A stretch of 64,000 nucleotides of DNA. It comes from Ziziphus jujuba. Lineage: Eukaryota > Streptophyta > Magnoliopsida > Rosales > Rhamnaceae. The translations under genes were made by a program, and so were the position numbers. Shown here one piece after another: positions 53,330-64,000 of the stretch (positions are counted from its first letter, which is position 1; every line of letters starts with the position of its first letter). The notes beneath the pieces were generated by a model. The model ran no database searches. It was not told the DNA's origin and worked only from the letters and a program-made list of their open reading frames with translations. The DNA lies in NCBI RefSeq assembly GCF_031755915.1, contig NC_083388.1, positions 8,927,001 to 8,991,000 of the forward strand. The letters are read 5' to 3'.

Positions 53330-56052
53330 GAAAATAAAACCAAAAAAAAAAAAAAAAATTCTTTGAAAGAATTTTGACTCTCGACCTTTTATCATTCGAT
53401 ATAATATATCCATTTCATTTTCTGTTGAATGATATTACTTGGTTATAATAACGTCAACAAGCATTTAACAGAAAATAAAAATAAAAACAAAATGTTAAAG
53501 AGCTCTTTTTGGATATAAATTTTGTGTAAAAATCAAACAATAAAGTGAAAAAGATGTAATCTTTTTTTTATATTTTTGGTAAATAAGGAAAAAGGAAAAA
53601 ATAAAAAAAATAAATAAAGGAACCCCCTTAACTTTTATGCTTCGATCTTTAATGAATTTTGAAATGATTTTCTACATTTTTCATAAAAGATTTTAAACTA
53701 TTTTGAAGGGGAAAAAAAATGGTATTTTGAGAATAAATATAGAAAAGCATTTACTTTTGGATAATCAATGGAAAAAGGAATGAAAATATACACAAACAGT
53801 GAATTTCATAATCCACTTTGAAATTATTATTATTATTTTTTTTTTTAAAAAGGACATGGAAAAGCAATTCCCACATTGGGGTTTAATAGAAAAATATATA
53901 TTTTCGTTTTTCAGACAAGAATCCTCTTTATTTTTTAATAAGTAGAGAATTTCAATTTAGGTTAATCAAATTGTGTCATGTCAATAATATGAATATAATA
54001 GTTACAGTAATGCTATGTAATCATTATTAATTAGTATTAATTTTCTTTTATAATTTACATTAAAATACTTTTAAGAAAAAACAATCCCATATTATTTTAT
54101 GAAAAAAAAATCCAAGCTATAATCAAAATAATATATAATATATCATACTAATAATTATCTTCTAATGTATATAATTTTTTAAATTAAATAATAAAAAAAT
54201 CAAGTTAAATGGAAAGTTAGTTGAGGAATATGTTATGTGTTGTTATGTTTATACATAATCATACATCTACCGATATGCCTATTACCATGTGAAGAAAAGT
54301 TATAAAAATTCCTCTTCTTTATTTTTTTTTTTATTTTTCATTTTCACCTTTAATTTTTATTTTTGATTTTATGACAATGTGAAAAAAAAAAATTAACAAT
54401 TCTATTTTAGGTACTTAGATTGTATTAATTTATTTTCAATTCTAAATTATAAAAGAAAATTGACGATAATTATTCACTAGTATAATTAAGACCCAAAAAT
54501 GTCTAATATAATTGTTCTCAATTTAAGAATAATGAAATGACATAACTCTAATTATTAGATCCAAATAATTTGATATGGCACAATTTGGTTAATTCAAATC
54601 GAGATGTATAATTCGGTTGATTCTTCATTTATAAATAAATGGAGTTTTTTTTTTTTTTCCCTGAAAAGAAGGAGAAAGCACTCATTAAAATTAGGATTTA
54701 TCACTTTATGGATTCAAATTCAAATTGCATTGCCTTTAATTTGTTTAAAAATGCACATTTATCCATAAGTAAGGTTGAAATGAACCGATTATGTTTTGTC
54801 TTATGGATGTAAAAAATAAAATAAAATAAAATGTCTGAATGCCTAAAACCTTATTAAATTGATATGGGAAAATCTTATCTAAATTCTAACTTAGTTTAAG
54901 AGGTTGCAATTTAGTTCATAATACGCTGATACGATTTGAAAATGACACGGAATAAATGAGTTTAGGTCATAATTGAGTCAATCCGTTTAACATAATTATT
55001 AATCGTGTCGTTTTCAAATTGACTTGTTTAACTCGAAATTGACCTGTTATGACCCATTTATTAAATGTGTCAGTTTCAATCCGACAGGATTATATATCTA
55101 TTACAATCCATTTAAATTTAATTTTAAATTATGATTTTTTCCATAATATATTATTTAATAAGTAAAAAATAGCATAAATTAAAAAACTTTATAAAAATAA
55201 TAATTTATTATTAATTTTTTTAAAGACAAATTTTTAAAATTAATTTTTATTACTAATAGGTTAATTTTCAATAAATAGGTTAATAGGTTAATTTTCAAGT
55301 TAATAGGTTAATAAATCAGTACGACCTGTTAAAGTAATTGTGTTAAATGAGTTTTGTCGAGTTAACCTATTTATAAATAGATCAAGTTAATGTTTTAGTT
55401 ATCTGACATGATTAATAAACGGATGAGATTAGGATCGCACATTTTTTATACAATTATTAAACGAATCGATACGAACTTTACACGAAAAAATGGAATTGTC
55501 ACCCCTAGTTTGAGCCCTCCCATTCCTTTTTAGGTAGGGTTCAATCTTGGGTTTTTAGTACAAAGTAGTTCTTTTTGCACTGTTAAAATTTCTACTTACA
55601 TTCCAGTTTTATATGAAGTTACAAAAATACTTTAAACTTTATTTATTTTATTTTATTTTATGTTAAATCGTTTTTTTATTAGGATTTTATTATCTTTTCA
55701 AAAGTACTTAGAACATCTTCATCTTCAGTAGCATTGTATTTTGACATAGCAATGCTAAATTTTAGCACAAGTGGAGTTTTTTACCACTTTAATGGCACAT
55801 TGATTTTGGAATGACCCAACCACCATTTGATACTTTATTTTTAATGTGAGATTTAAATTATTATAATTTTGCTTTTCAATTAATAAAAATAGATCCCATC
55901 ATTATTTAATAATATTTATAATTTAACAATTCCATTTTTTAGCATATACAATTGGAGAGTGAATGCTAAAATTTGACACTGGCATTTACCGTTGAAAAGT
56001 TTATATCAATGCCAAAATTTATAAATGACACAGCCAAATTCTACATCATTAA
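53100..56052. other. Intergenic region between KRS and block B
   Basis: AT-rich, with (AT)n followed by (GT)n near 53285-53330 and an old repeat element at about 54920-55505. No protein-like frame was found. Confidence 0.55.
54920..55505. repeat. Degenerate interspersed repeat with short internal tandem units
   Basis: The segment has repeated phrases of the GACACG, GTTTAA, GACCTGTTA and AACCTATTTAT kind on both strands, and a tandem AATAGGTTAATTTTCAA unit (about 55255-55320). It closes with AATTGTCACCCCTAG, a phrase I associate with ends of common plant non-autonomous elements. No TIR or target duplication could be fixed, so the family is left open. Confidence 0.4.
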
Positions 56053-59000
56053 AATCCAGAAAAAGCTCATATGTTTTGCATATGATGGGTTGGTCTTCAC
56101 GTGCATATGAGGTAGTATGCACATGTTCCACAAATATTTTCCCTTTCACAAAGTGCAAGGCATTCCTATATAGTCATCATTCCTGGGTAAAAAGAAATTG
56201 CAGAGCCAGCAGGTCCATAAGATGAGGTTGTGGCCTAAATGGACGCTGTCCTTAAAAGTAATTCCATGTGCAACTATTTAACGCCTAATGCTTTTTGGAT
56301 GAACAGGATAATGATCCTAAAGTTCAGCATTTGTGTAACATACAATTTCCCTCTAGAGAATCCTTAATTTGTTTCATTGACTAATTTATTTCATTGACGA
56401 TTTAAAAAGGCAATCGACAAAAGAAAATCAAAGCCTCTTTACAGGAAAACATACAACTAATAAGCATACAACGCTTAAAGTTAGCATAAGTGAATCATAG
56501 CAACACTGAAAGTTAGCTGGAAACAATACAAGACATGTCAATTATAACGAGCAATCAGATAACACGGTTCCAGGTTCAAATCGTATTTCAACCTTGCAAA
56601 AATACTTGAGAAGCAGGCACTTGAACAACTTAAAACCTCACAATTTCAGCATCTATAAATGACAAAAAGATTAATATAATTTCACAATTATCTAACAACT
56701 GCACTCCTTTTATTTTTCTATAATATGCACTCAAAAGAAATTATGTTGAATATAATCTCTGGAAGCTCTACTACATATCCCATTCTTCCAAAAATTGGAA
56801 CAGAGAATAGGTCGTGATCTAACAGAAGGGCCCCTTTATTTGATAAAACTAAATTTGAACCAAACCAACTTCTTGATAAAGAGAATGTACAGCATCCTCA
56901 CTTATCTCATATCCAATTAGCTACCAACTAAATTTTAAGGGTTTGCTATTCATTTGCCACAAGCCTCTACTTAATGGTGCCAACAAGAATAGGTAATATT
57001 CTCCAAGTGGTAATCAAATTCATTTTTTTGGGTATTTGTGAGAATAATTTGACAATTCTAAGCTGCCATGTATCTAGATGAATGGAATATCTTCTTGCTG
57101 AAAGCAGTTAAAGTATTCTAGAATACAAACAAACAAGTTCAAGTATGAGAATGCAACTGAAATTCATGACCTAGCTATAGCTTTGAACTTTTTGGATATG
57201 GCATCTCTATTATCAGATGCTTTGGCATGCTATTCAATTATCATCAAGTCTCATCTGTCCAAAAGTAAATTTTTGTTAGATTTACAAGCCAACTGTCAAC
57301 CCAACCATTCCCCTCCAAGACCAAAAAAATAAATCACGTAAAATGGTCAATCAATTACATGTAAAATTTCATCAAAGGGCGGCCATTAAAGTTTCATTAC
57401 AGAATTTGATAAATGCAGCTCAAAATAAAAGTAGAAAAATTGCTAGTTTCTAGAGCAATGTAGTAAATTTTGGAGAGGAAGAAAACCCGAGTTTGAAGTA
57501 GTGCCTAGAGGCTCATAATAATGATCTCAAATATAAATTCACTACAAATTGTCATGGACTTATGTTAAAATGGCACAACATCCAAAACAACTATAATATG
57601 GAATCCGCTCAAGAAATTACATATCAGTACATTGTGTGTTCAATCAATACCATTCATCTCAACTGTACGTTCCTCAATTATGATCAGATTACCTTATAAC
57701 AATGCGTTAGTACAAGGAAGGCAGAAAGGAAAACAAAATAAAAAAATCCCAATCAGACCATCTTTAATCATACAAACACATCAAGGGCTAGGTTGTCTTT
57801 TTCAAGAAACCATTTATGCTTTCTATACGTTTACTTATATTGGCTTTCATCATTACCAACATTATTGCTGACAAGCTCACATTTTTCTTTCTATCTGATC
57901 CTTTAACTGGGTACATATCTGATGAACACCACTCATGCATCACAATATCCTAAATCTTAAACTCATATTCCTCTTCCAATATTGACCCTTTCAAAGGTAC
58001 ATATTTCATATTTGATGAATATGCAGATGCTCACAATGATCTACATTTCATCCACCTTAATTCTAATGGCAGCATTCTCTCTTATTTCCCTTATGAATAA
58101 TTAATCAGACATAACAGGAAGAGCTTACTTAAGTACTTTTGTCATTAATCTCACTTTTCATTCAATTCAACTATAACAGGAAGAGCTTACTTCAGGTACT
58201 TTCGTCATTAATCTCACCTTTTATTCAATTCAACTATCATATTTACATGTTTAATGACTCAGCTAAATTTGATTTATATTTCTATCCATGTGCTGCTGTA
58301 AAATGGGCAATATCAAAAGCAATAGAGAAATATATGAACTAAGGCAAAGAACACTGATATGAAGCTTGAAACAAAACCTCATTGACAGACCTATTTTAAA
58401 CACATCTAAGCTATTGCATCGGAAAACAAAAAAATATATGGATCAAGTGAAAACAAATAAAATAACATAATAAGAGGCTTAAGAAACAAAATGGAAGATA
58501 GCAATTACCGAACAGTGATACACAGCTTTTGTATATAATCTAGCATTTTCCCATTTGATTCAAAGTTCAAGTTTTTGAACATGATATAATTTTAAGAACT
58601 TCATACTGCATAATTGACATCTGCAGCGACCAACTAATAAACAAAAGGGATGAACTTGTATCTCACTTTACTTGCATACTCCAAATAACTCTCACCAAAA
58701 GTCTCAACCATCATAGCCTCCTCCATTTTCGCCTTCTGCTCATAATACAATACACAAACTGCAACAACAAATAGCGAGCTCAAAGGTGCTCGAAGCGCAA
58801 TGCAGTAAGTGGCAAACAGAAGCATCAAGGATGCATATATCGGATGCCGGACCCATCTATATGGTCCAAACTGCACAACAGCAGTAGGAACCACAACCTT
58901 TTCTGAATACTTTGCAAGATACAATGTTGCATTATACTGCATTAAAAGAGTCACCAATATCATAATCCAAACACCCACATTGCTCCACCCACCCGGAATG

Positions 59001-59955
59001 CGGTGCAACTCCGGCCCTTCAAATGCCGCCAGCCAATGTCCCACCATGACGCCGATGCAAAACAAGAAGCGGTACCTCTTTGGCGGGCTCACATCCCACT
59101 TGGGGTCATGGGGGCGAACAAAGTAATCCCCATATAATCGTTTCCTAATGCTAACATTGAAGAAAAAGAAATAGTGGTACACGAAAAAGAACACAAAAGG
59201 CCATCCTTCAAGAAACCCATTGAAAAAGGCAGGCGGAACAAGCGTGAGCCAAGTGAATACTGCAGTAACAATAGCCAGTTGCTCAAATATCTTAGCTTCA
59301 CCTAGCAAATGCTTTCGGAAGCAGTATAATCCATAAACCGCAACCACTATGGCCACAAACCATGGCCAAAACAACCAAGTCCAGCTGAAGTACATCCAGA
59401 AGAAGGGATTCAAAAGCAAATTCACAGTCCATTTTGTGGCGGCAATAGTAATAGACAAGATCCCAGACCACTTGATGATATCGTAAGGGGTCAACTGGGG
59501 AAAGGCAGCTTTCCACGAATCAAGGTTTTTAAGGGGTTTAAGAAGTGGGTTTTGAAATTCTGGCCTTGTGGCGTTGGAATGTGAGCAACTGAGTGGAGGT
59601 AACAGATTGGTTCTTGTTGTTTTCGGCGATGACAACAATGGCTGTCCAAAAAAGGAGCAACTAGGTGGTGTTTTGATAAGCTTCTCGCTTTGGAGAAAGC
59701 GTGGGGTGTGGTTTAGAAGATGGACTTGTAGATGTTTGTTGAAAGGTCTCTGAGAGAGTTTGCTGCCATTTGGGGAGCCAACACAGAATGGTATCGTCCT
59801 TGAGTGTAGAAGAACTGAGTTGGGTTCCATAGTTTGCGAGAAAGAACAAAGCAGCGACCTTTTTACTTTTACGAAAATCCAGCAGGCTCCAACATTGTTT
59901 TAGAGACCAACTGTGAAAATTCAGCCGAGAGAAATGAGAAGACTGAAATTTTTCT
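56053..59955. repeat. Segmental duplication, block B (functional copy)
   Basis: This is the partner of block A (36455-40860), same orientation, about 19.6 kb away. It contains the intact methyltransferase gene and about 2.5 kb of its 3' flank. It lacks the MITE and has a private 62-bp tandem duplication (from 58111 and 58173, ATAACAGGAAGAGCTTACTT). The non-coding flank has stayed alignable along with the gene; I see no second gene or conserved frame in it. Confidence 0.85.
58634..59830 (-). CDS. Chloroplast-targeted ICMT/PEMT-like methyltransferase family protein
   Basis: Single-exon gene, 398 residues. Residues 1-80 are rich in Ser, Thr, Pro and basic residues and poor in acidic ones, like a chloroplast transit peptide. 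Hydrophobic membrane segments follow (about 120-145, 145-170, 180-205, 208-225, 255-272, 285-305, 330-360). Near the C-terminus are the GPYRWVRHPIY motif (322-332) and a YYEQKAKMEEAMMVETFGES stretch (362-381), the pair typical of isoprenylcysteine carboxyl methyltransferase/phospholipid methyltransferase membrane enzymes that use S-adenosylmethionine. The substrate is unknown; 'methyltransferase' rests on these motifs. The start is the first ATG. A frameshifted duplicate lies 19 kb away, so this is probably the only working copy here. Upstream TGGGC/GGCCCA motifs suggest constitutive expression. Confidence 0.85.
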   Translation of the reverse strand: MEPNSVLLHSRTIPFCVGSPNGSKLSQRPFNKHLQVHLLNHTPRFLQSEKLIKTPPSCSFFGQPLLSSPKTTRTNLLPPLSCSHSNATRPEFQNPLLKPLKNLDSWKAAFPQLTPYDIIKWSGILSITIAATKWTVNLLLNPFFWMYFSWTWLFWPWFVAIVVAVYGLYCFRKHLLGEAKIFEQLAIVTAVFTWLTLVPPAFFNGFLEGWPFVFFFVYHYFFFFNVSIRKRLYGDYFVRPHDPKWDVSPPKRYRFLFCIGVMVGHWLAAFEGPELHRIPGGWSNVGVWIMILVTLLMQYNATLYLAKYSEKVVVPTAVVQFGPYRWVRHPIYASLMLLFATYCIALRAPLSSLFVVAVCVLYYEQKAKMEEAMMVETFGESYLEYASKVRYKFIPFVY

Positions 59956-60033
59956 TCCTCTTCTTCTGCGGCTTTGGGTCTCTAGGTAACATGAAGAGAA
60001 GACACGTCAGCTTTTTTGGTTAACTGGACCAAG

Positions 60034-60070
60034 CGGCCCAACATGTGTTAGTTGGGCAAATGGCCCAAAC
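60034..60070. promoter_or_regulatory. Site II-type (TGGGCY/GGCCCA) elements
   Basis: CGGCCCAAC (60034-60042), TTGGGC (60052-60057) and TGGCCCAAAC (60061-60070) cluster 205-240 bp upstream of the methyltransferase ATG, with a further AGCCCAAAA near 60150. Such TCP-bound site II elements are typical of plant organelle-protein and housekeeping promoters. Confidence 0.5.
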
Positions 60071-60199
60071 TTCAGGATAACCGTTTCAGCACTCTTTCGT
60101 CTTAATTGGACCAATAGCCCCAAACTTAAATTTACATTGTTTGGTTTGAAGCCCAAAACATAATTCTAGAACAGCAAATGCACTTATTTATTTATTTAT

Positions 60200-61426
60200 G
60201 AATACCAAAAAGAAAAAAAAAAAATTTTTTTTTTTGAACATTTGAATGTATAAACGTACCATGGAACCCAGAATGTTAGATCTATATGCGTGTAATTGGC
60301 AATCTGATTAGACAATCTGCATACATAGAACTTTCTTTTTTTTATTTTTTTTTTTTGGGGCAATTGCATGCATAGGATTGTTAGATCCATCATAATGTGG
60401 TGCATTTGGTACTGCCCTTCTAAATTTATAGATTAGGTATACATATAGACGAACTGGGATGAATTTGATAAATTGATATAATATCATAAATTTTACAAAT
60501 TTATTTGTTTTTGGAAAATTTACAAATTGAAAAAAAAAACATATGAAATAAATATAAGTTTCATGTTATTTCTAATTTCTAATTCACCAAAAAAAAATGT
60601 TATTTATAATTTCTAAAAAAAAGAGTAAAATTACTTAATAGTTTGAATATAATTAATTAAAAGAAATAGTATATTGGCACCTAATTGGATATTTTATAAT
60701 TTATTAATTAAATATTTAACTTTTTCAAGAAAAAAACAAGAATACTATATATATTTAAGAAAAATTACCGGGGCAAACGAGGTTATTAAAAACCATGGGC
60801 GTGATTGTGACTTTTTTGTTTCTGACTTGTTTGGCAAGAAAATAATAATTGGTCCTAATTAAACAACAACGTATCGCCACGGCTGACCTCAACTTTTTCC
60901 TCAACGACCCAAAAATTAATCATATATACTAATTAATGGTTCCAACTTCTATTTTTCTATTCAAAAAAAAAAAGAAAAAAAAAAAAGAGGGTATAATAAA
61001 TAAATAAATAAATAAGTAATTGAAAAAGAAAATATGCCTGATGAGAAACAAGAACAAATATCTTTTATTTGATAAAAGGAACAACAAATATCTTGTTCCC
61101 AAACAGTCCCTTATTTGATATCTCGAACAATTACAAGAATCAAATAGAGAAACGGAAAAAGGGTAAATAGCCAAAATGGGTTCGTTGAATAACCTGAATC
61201 ATCTTCCCAGAACTTCCATGATAATAATAGCATAAAAAGCTTATCAGTGTTTCCTCTGTTTTATGCCCCGCACTTTTTTTTCCTATTCAATTTCTTTTGG
61301 GGGGTGTTTTTATTTCATTGCGCGTGTGGTTATTGTAATTTGGATTTTTGAAGATTATTTTTGGATCATCTTTAATTATTTTTCAATAATATTTAAAACT
61401 TGGGATCAAAATCTCGCTTCGGAGCA
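60200..61426. other. Divergent intergenic region before the FtsH gene
   Basis: About 1.2 kb of AT-rich sequence between the divergently transcribed methyltransferase and FtsH genes, with homopolymer runs and an (ATAA)n run near 61000. The right end should contain the FtsH promoter and leader; no clear TATA box was seen. Confidence 0.45.
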
Positions 61427-63372
61427 ATGATTTTTGCTAGGGTTGGCCGCTCCTTATCTCGATCTTCCCGTTCCAGAGTATGTTTCTCATTTGTTTGATT
61501 TTTTTTTTTTTATTTGTTTCAATTGCAAAATTCTTACTTTTGGTTATTGATTTGCTTGGATTATTTATTTATTTTTTGGGTGTGCTAGAATTTGTTGTAT
61601 GCTGGTTGGAGATCGGCGGGGCTGAACGAGAGCCGATCTTTTTCGAGAGTTTCAGGTGGTAATGCGTATCTAGGCAGTCGTATAAATGGAAATTTAGGGT
61701 TTTTGAGGGATTATATAGCTTCAATAGGAGCTCACAAGGCACATGCTTCCGATTTCAGATACATTCTCGCTAACCCTAATTTTCGTAGACTCTTTTCCAG
61801 CGAAGCCCCAAAGAAAAAGAGTAAGCTTTCTTTTCTTTTTTTTTGGTGAATGTTTCATTCTCAATTGTTGGCTAGTAGTGTTGCTTCCAAAACCTATATC
61901 AAGAATTCATCTGCTGCAGATTATGAGAACTTCTACCCCAAGGAAAAGAAGGAAATTCCAAAAGGGAACGATCAGAAATCCGAGTCCAAAGGTATAGAAA
62001 AAAAAAAAATCTTTTAGGCATTGGATTGCTAGTGTTCATATTGGATGTTGTTGCTTCTGACTGTTTGATTATAATGGGTACCTGTAATAATGCAACAAAA
62101 AATGGGCTGTGATTGTATTATAGTATCTTTCTCTATTTAGGATATTTGCAGTTTGAGATTATTCTGAGGTTAGATTGCCCTCTGTATTACTACACAGTTC
62201 ATTTCGTGGAAAAAACTAACAGGCTCCTGAGTCATTGACCTATAGACCTCAAGTGACGAGAATTTAGAGCTTTGTATATTGGGGTTTTGGAGTGTTATTG
62301 AGTTTTCAGTTGATCGATTCAGGGAACATTCATTTGTAGTGAAGTATGCATGTTCACTCTTATCTAATTATTTATATATATATTTTGGTGTTTTGGGTGC
62401 TTATAGATGTTGAAGTTAAAAACCTAACAAAATGATGAAAGAGGTGTGCTTTAAGCTGCTTAGTGGGGGTGCTAGTGAAGGACGGGGATAATTGGGTAAA
62501 GCATGTCTTGGCAGTGGGCTCAAAGATAGCGTTAGCTGTATCACCATTTATGTTTGTTATCTGTTTCATTTTTGTTGACCTTCTAACCTGATATGACATG
62601 TATCTTGAATCTCTTGGATGGTTGGCCTAATTCTTCTTTTGATGATCAGTTCAACCTCTGATAAAAATGATTTACTACTATATTGCAAACTTTTGTTTTG
62701 GTGACAACGCATTATTCAAGTAGAGTGTAAATTTGCCATTCATAAACTCTATGAGATGAGGGAAGATTCTGGATGCATAGGCATATTTTTCACTTACAGG
62801 CATGTTCTCATTCTTGCATCCTTAAGCATAAGCAAGCATTTTTCTTTATTTTTTTTTTAAAAAAAAGAGAAAAATTGGACATTGGATTTCAATCTATCTC
62901 CATTTTACTCACTGAAAGTTTTATTTAATTTCAGACGGCACAAACACAGATGATCATGGGAATTTTCAAGACACTTTTGTGAAACAGTTTCAAAGTTTAC
63001 TTACTCCTTTGTTAGTGATTGGGCTATTCCTTTCATCCTTTTCTTTTGGTCCCCGTGAACAGAAACAAGTAAGTATAATTTTCTTTTTTAAACGTTAGCA
63101 TGGAATTTTATGGCAAGGTAATTTCTTGCCAAGGCAGAGAGTTATAATTTCTAGAAATGGCTCCTTAGACAGAAGCTTCATTAAATAAAGTGGTTATCTG
63201 TCATTCCTTGGAAATATATCCACTAAATTTGTTTTGACCCTTGTTAGCATGGATGGAGTAGATTATCCACCGTACTTGCTTGGGAATTTTATTTATGAAA
63301 GACAGCTTGAGGCGTTTTAACAGTTTAACTTCTCCTGCTCTTGCACATTGATGTTATTATTTGTTTTATATG

Positions 63373-63405
<33 letters not shown>

Positions 63406-63975
63406 TTTCTTTTTGCATTTTTCACCTTTGCATTTGTTTCCTGTTGAAGTATAGATACTTACATCTTATATGCTCTCATATTTTGTGCTCTGCAGATTAG
63501 TTTCCAAGAATTCAAAAACAAGCTTTTGGAACCAGGTTTAGTTGACCATATAGTTGTTTCTAATAAATCAGTTGCAAAAGTATTTGTGAGGAACTCTCCA
63601 CACAATCAAACAAGTGAGGATGGTGTTCAAGGACCTGTTAGTGGTAACACTGCTCGAGGGAATCGAGGACAGTATAAATATTATTTTAATATTGGAAGTG
63701 TTGAATCTTTCGAGGAGAAATTGGAGGAAGCCCAGGAAGCATTGGGGATAGACCCTCATGATTATATTCCTGTGACATATGTATCTGAAATGGTTTGGTA
63801 CCAAGAGTTGTTGAGGTTTGCGCCAACATTGTTGCTTTTAGGATCGCTCTTGTATATGGGGCGGAGGATGCAAGGTGGACTAGGTGTTGGTGGTGGTGGA
63901 GGAAAGGGTGGCCGTGGAATATTCAACATAGGAAAAGCCCATGTTACCAGAGTAGATAAAAATGCAAAAAATAAG
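61427..63975 (+). CDS. Mitochondrial FtsH m-AAA protease, 5' part (FTSH3/FTSH10 type), cut by window end
   Basis: ATP-dependent zinc metalloprotease of the mitochondrial inner membrane, which degrades damaged membrane proteins and helps assemble respiratory complexes. Five exons are in view: 61427-61477, 61589-61820, 61920-61991, 62935-63068, 63496-63975, all joining in frame (323 residues). Seen are an Arg/Ser-rich mitochondrial presequence (MIFARVGRSLSRSSRSR onward), a RRLFSSEAPKKKNYENFYPK stretch typical of FTSH3/FTSH10, a first membrane span (about 140-156), the intermembrane-space domain (ISFQEFKNKL to EALGIDP), a second span (about 269-285) and a Gly-rich linker. The frame ends at a GT donor (63976). 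The Walker motifs and HExxH protease site lie beyond the window. FTSH3 versus FTSH10 is not resolved. Confidence 0.95.
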
Positions 63976-64000
63976 GTTGGCATTCTGTTTCCCTAACTAA

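Noticed and set aside
59089..59516. Extra minus-strand frames inside the methyltransferase gene
   Set aside because: They are alternative-frame shadows of the 398-codon gene; similar shadows appear in the pseudogene.

Overview
This is a plant nuclear chromosome segment, very AT-rich and full of (AT)n, (A)n/(T)n and (GA)n tracts. Protein-coding genes carry many short GT-AG introns, and the gene families (MIR172, SIAMESE-RELATED, DEVIL/ROTUNDIFOLIA, CYP707A, mitochondrial FtsH) are those of land plants. Overall protein character and gene structure fit a eudicot; the species cannot be named from the sequence alone.

Layout. 1-19.6 kb is mostly intergenic. It holds one small DEVIL/ROTUNDIFOLIA peptide gene (6526-6861, minus), a textbook miR172 precursor (about 14822-14990, minus) and several local duplications. 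At 19649-19858 (minus) lies a SIAMESE-RELATED CDK inhibitor whose upstream region carries a SOG1-type palindrome, an ABRE cluster and E2F-type sites. 20.3-30.1 kb has no recognisable gene. An eight-exon ABA 8'-hydroxylase gene (CYP707A type) spans 30187-34461 (plus).

36.4-60 kb is organised around a direct duplication. Block A (about 36455-40860) and block B (about 56053-59955) are diverged copies in the same orientation, about 19.6 kb apart. Block B ends with an intact chloroplast-targeted ICMT/PEMT-like methyltransferase gene (58634-59830, minus). Its partner in block A (39554-40750, minus) is a frameshifted pseudogene and has also received a Tourist-like MITE (38771-39133), whose empty site survives in block B. 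Between the blocks are a 5'-truncated LINE (41128-43879, plus) with a nearly perfect target-site duplication, and the cytosolic lysyl-tRNA synthetase gene (46914-52576, minus, 17 coding exons plus a 5'-UTR exon). The right edge holds the first five exons of a mitochondrial FtsH m-AAA protease gene (61427 onward, plus), cut by the window end before its ATPase domain.

The genes do not form an operon or pathway. Four of them are growth or hormone regulators (DVL peptide, miR172, SMR, ABA catabolism), and the SMR and CYP707A upstream regions share ABA-type ACGT elements. I found no CRISPR array, rRNA, convincing tRNA gene or intact autonomous transposon. Exon borders were set by hand from reading frame, splice consensus and remembered family alignments; no search was run.
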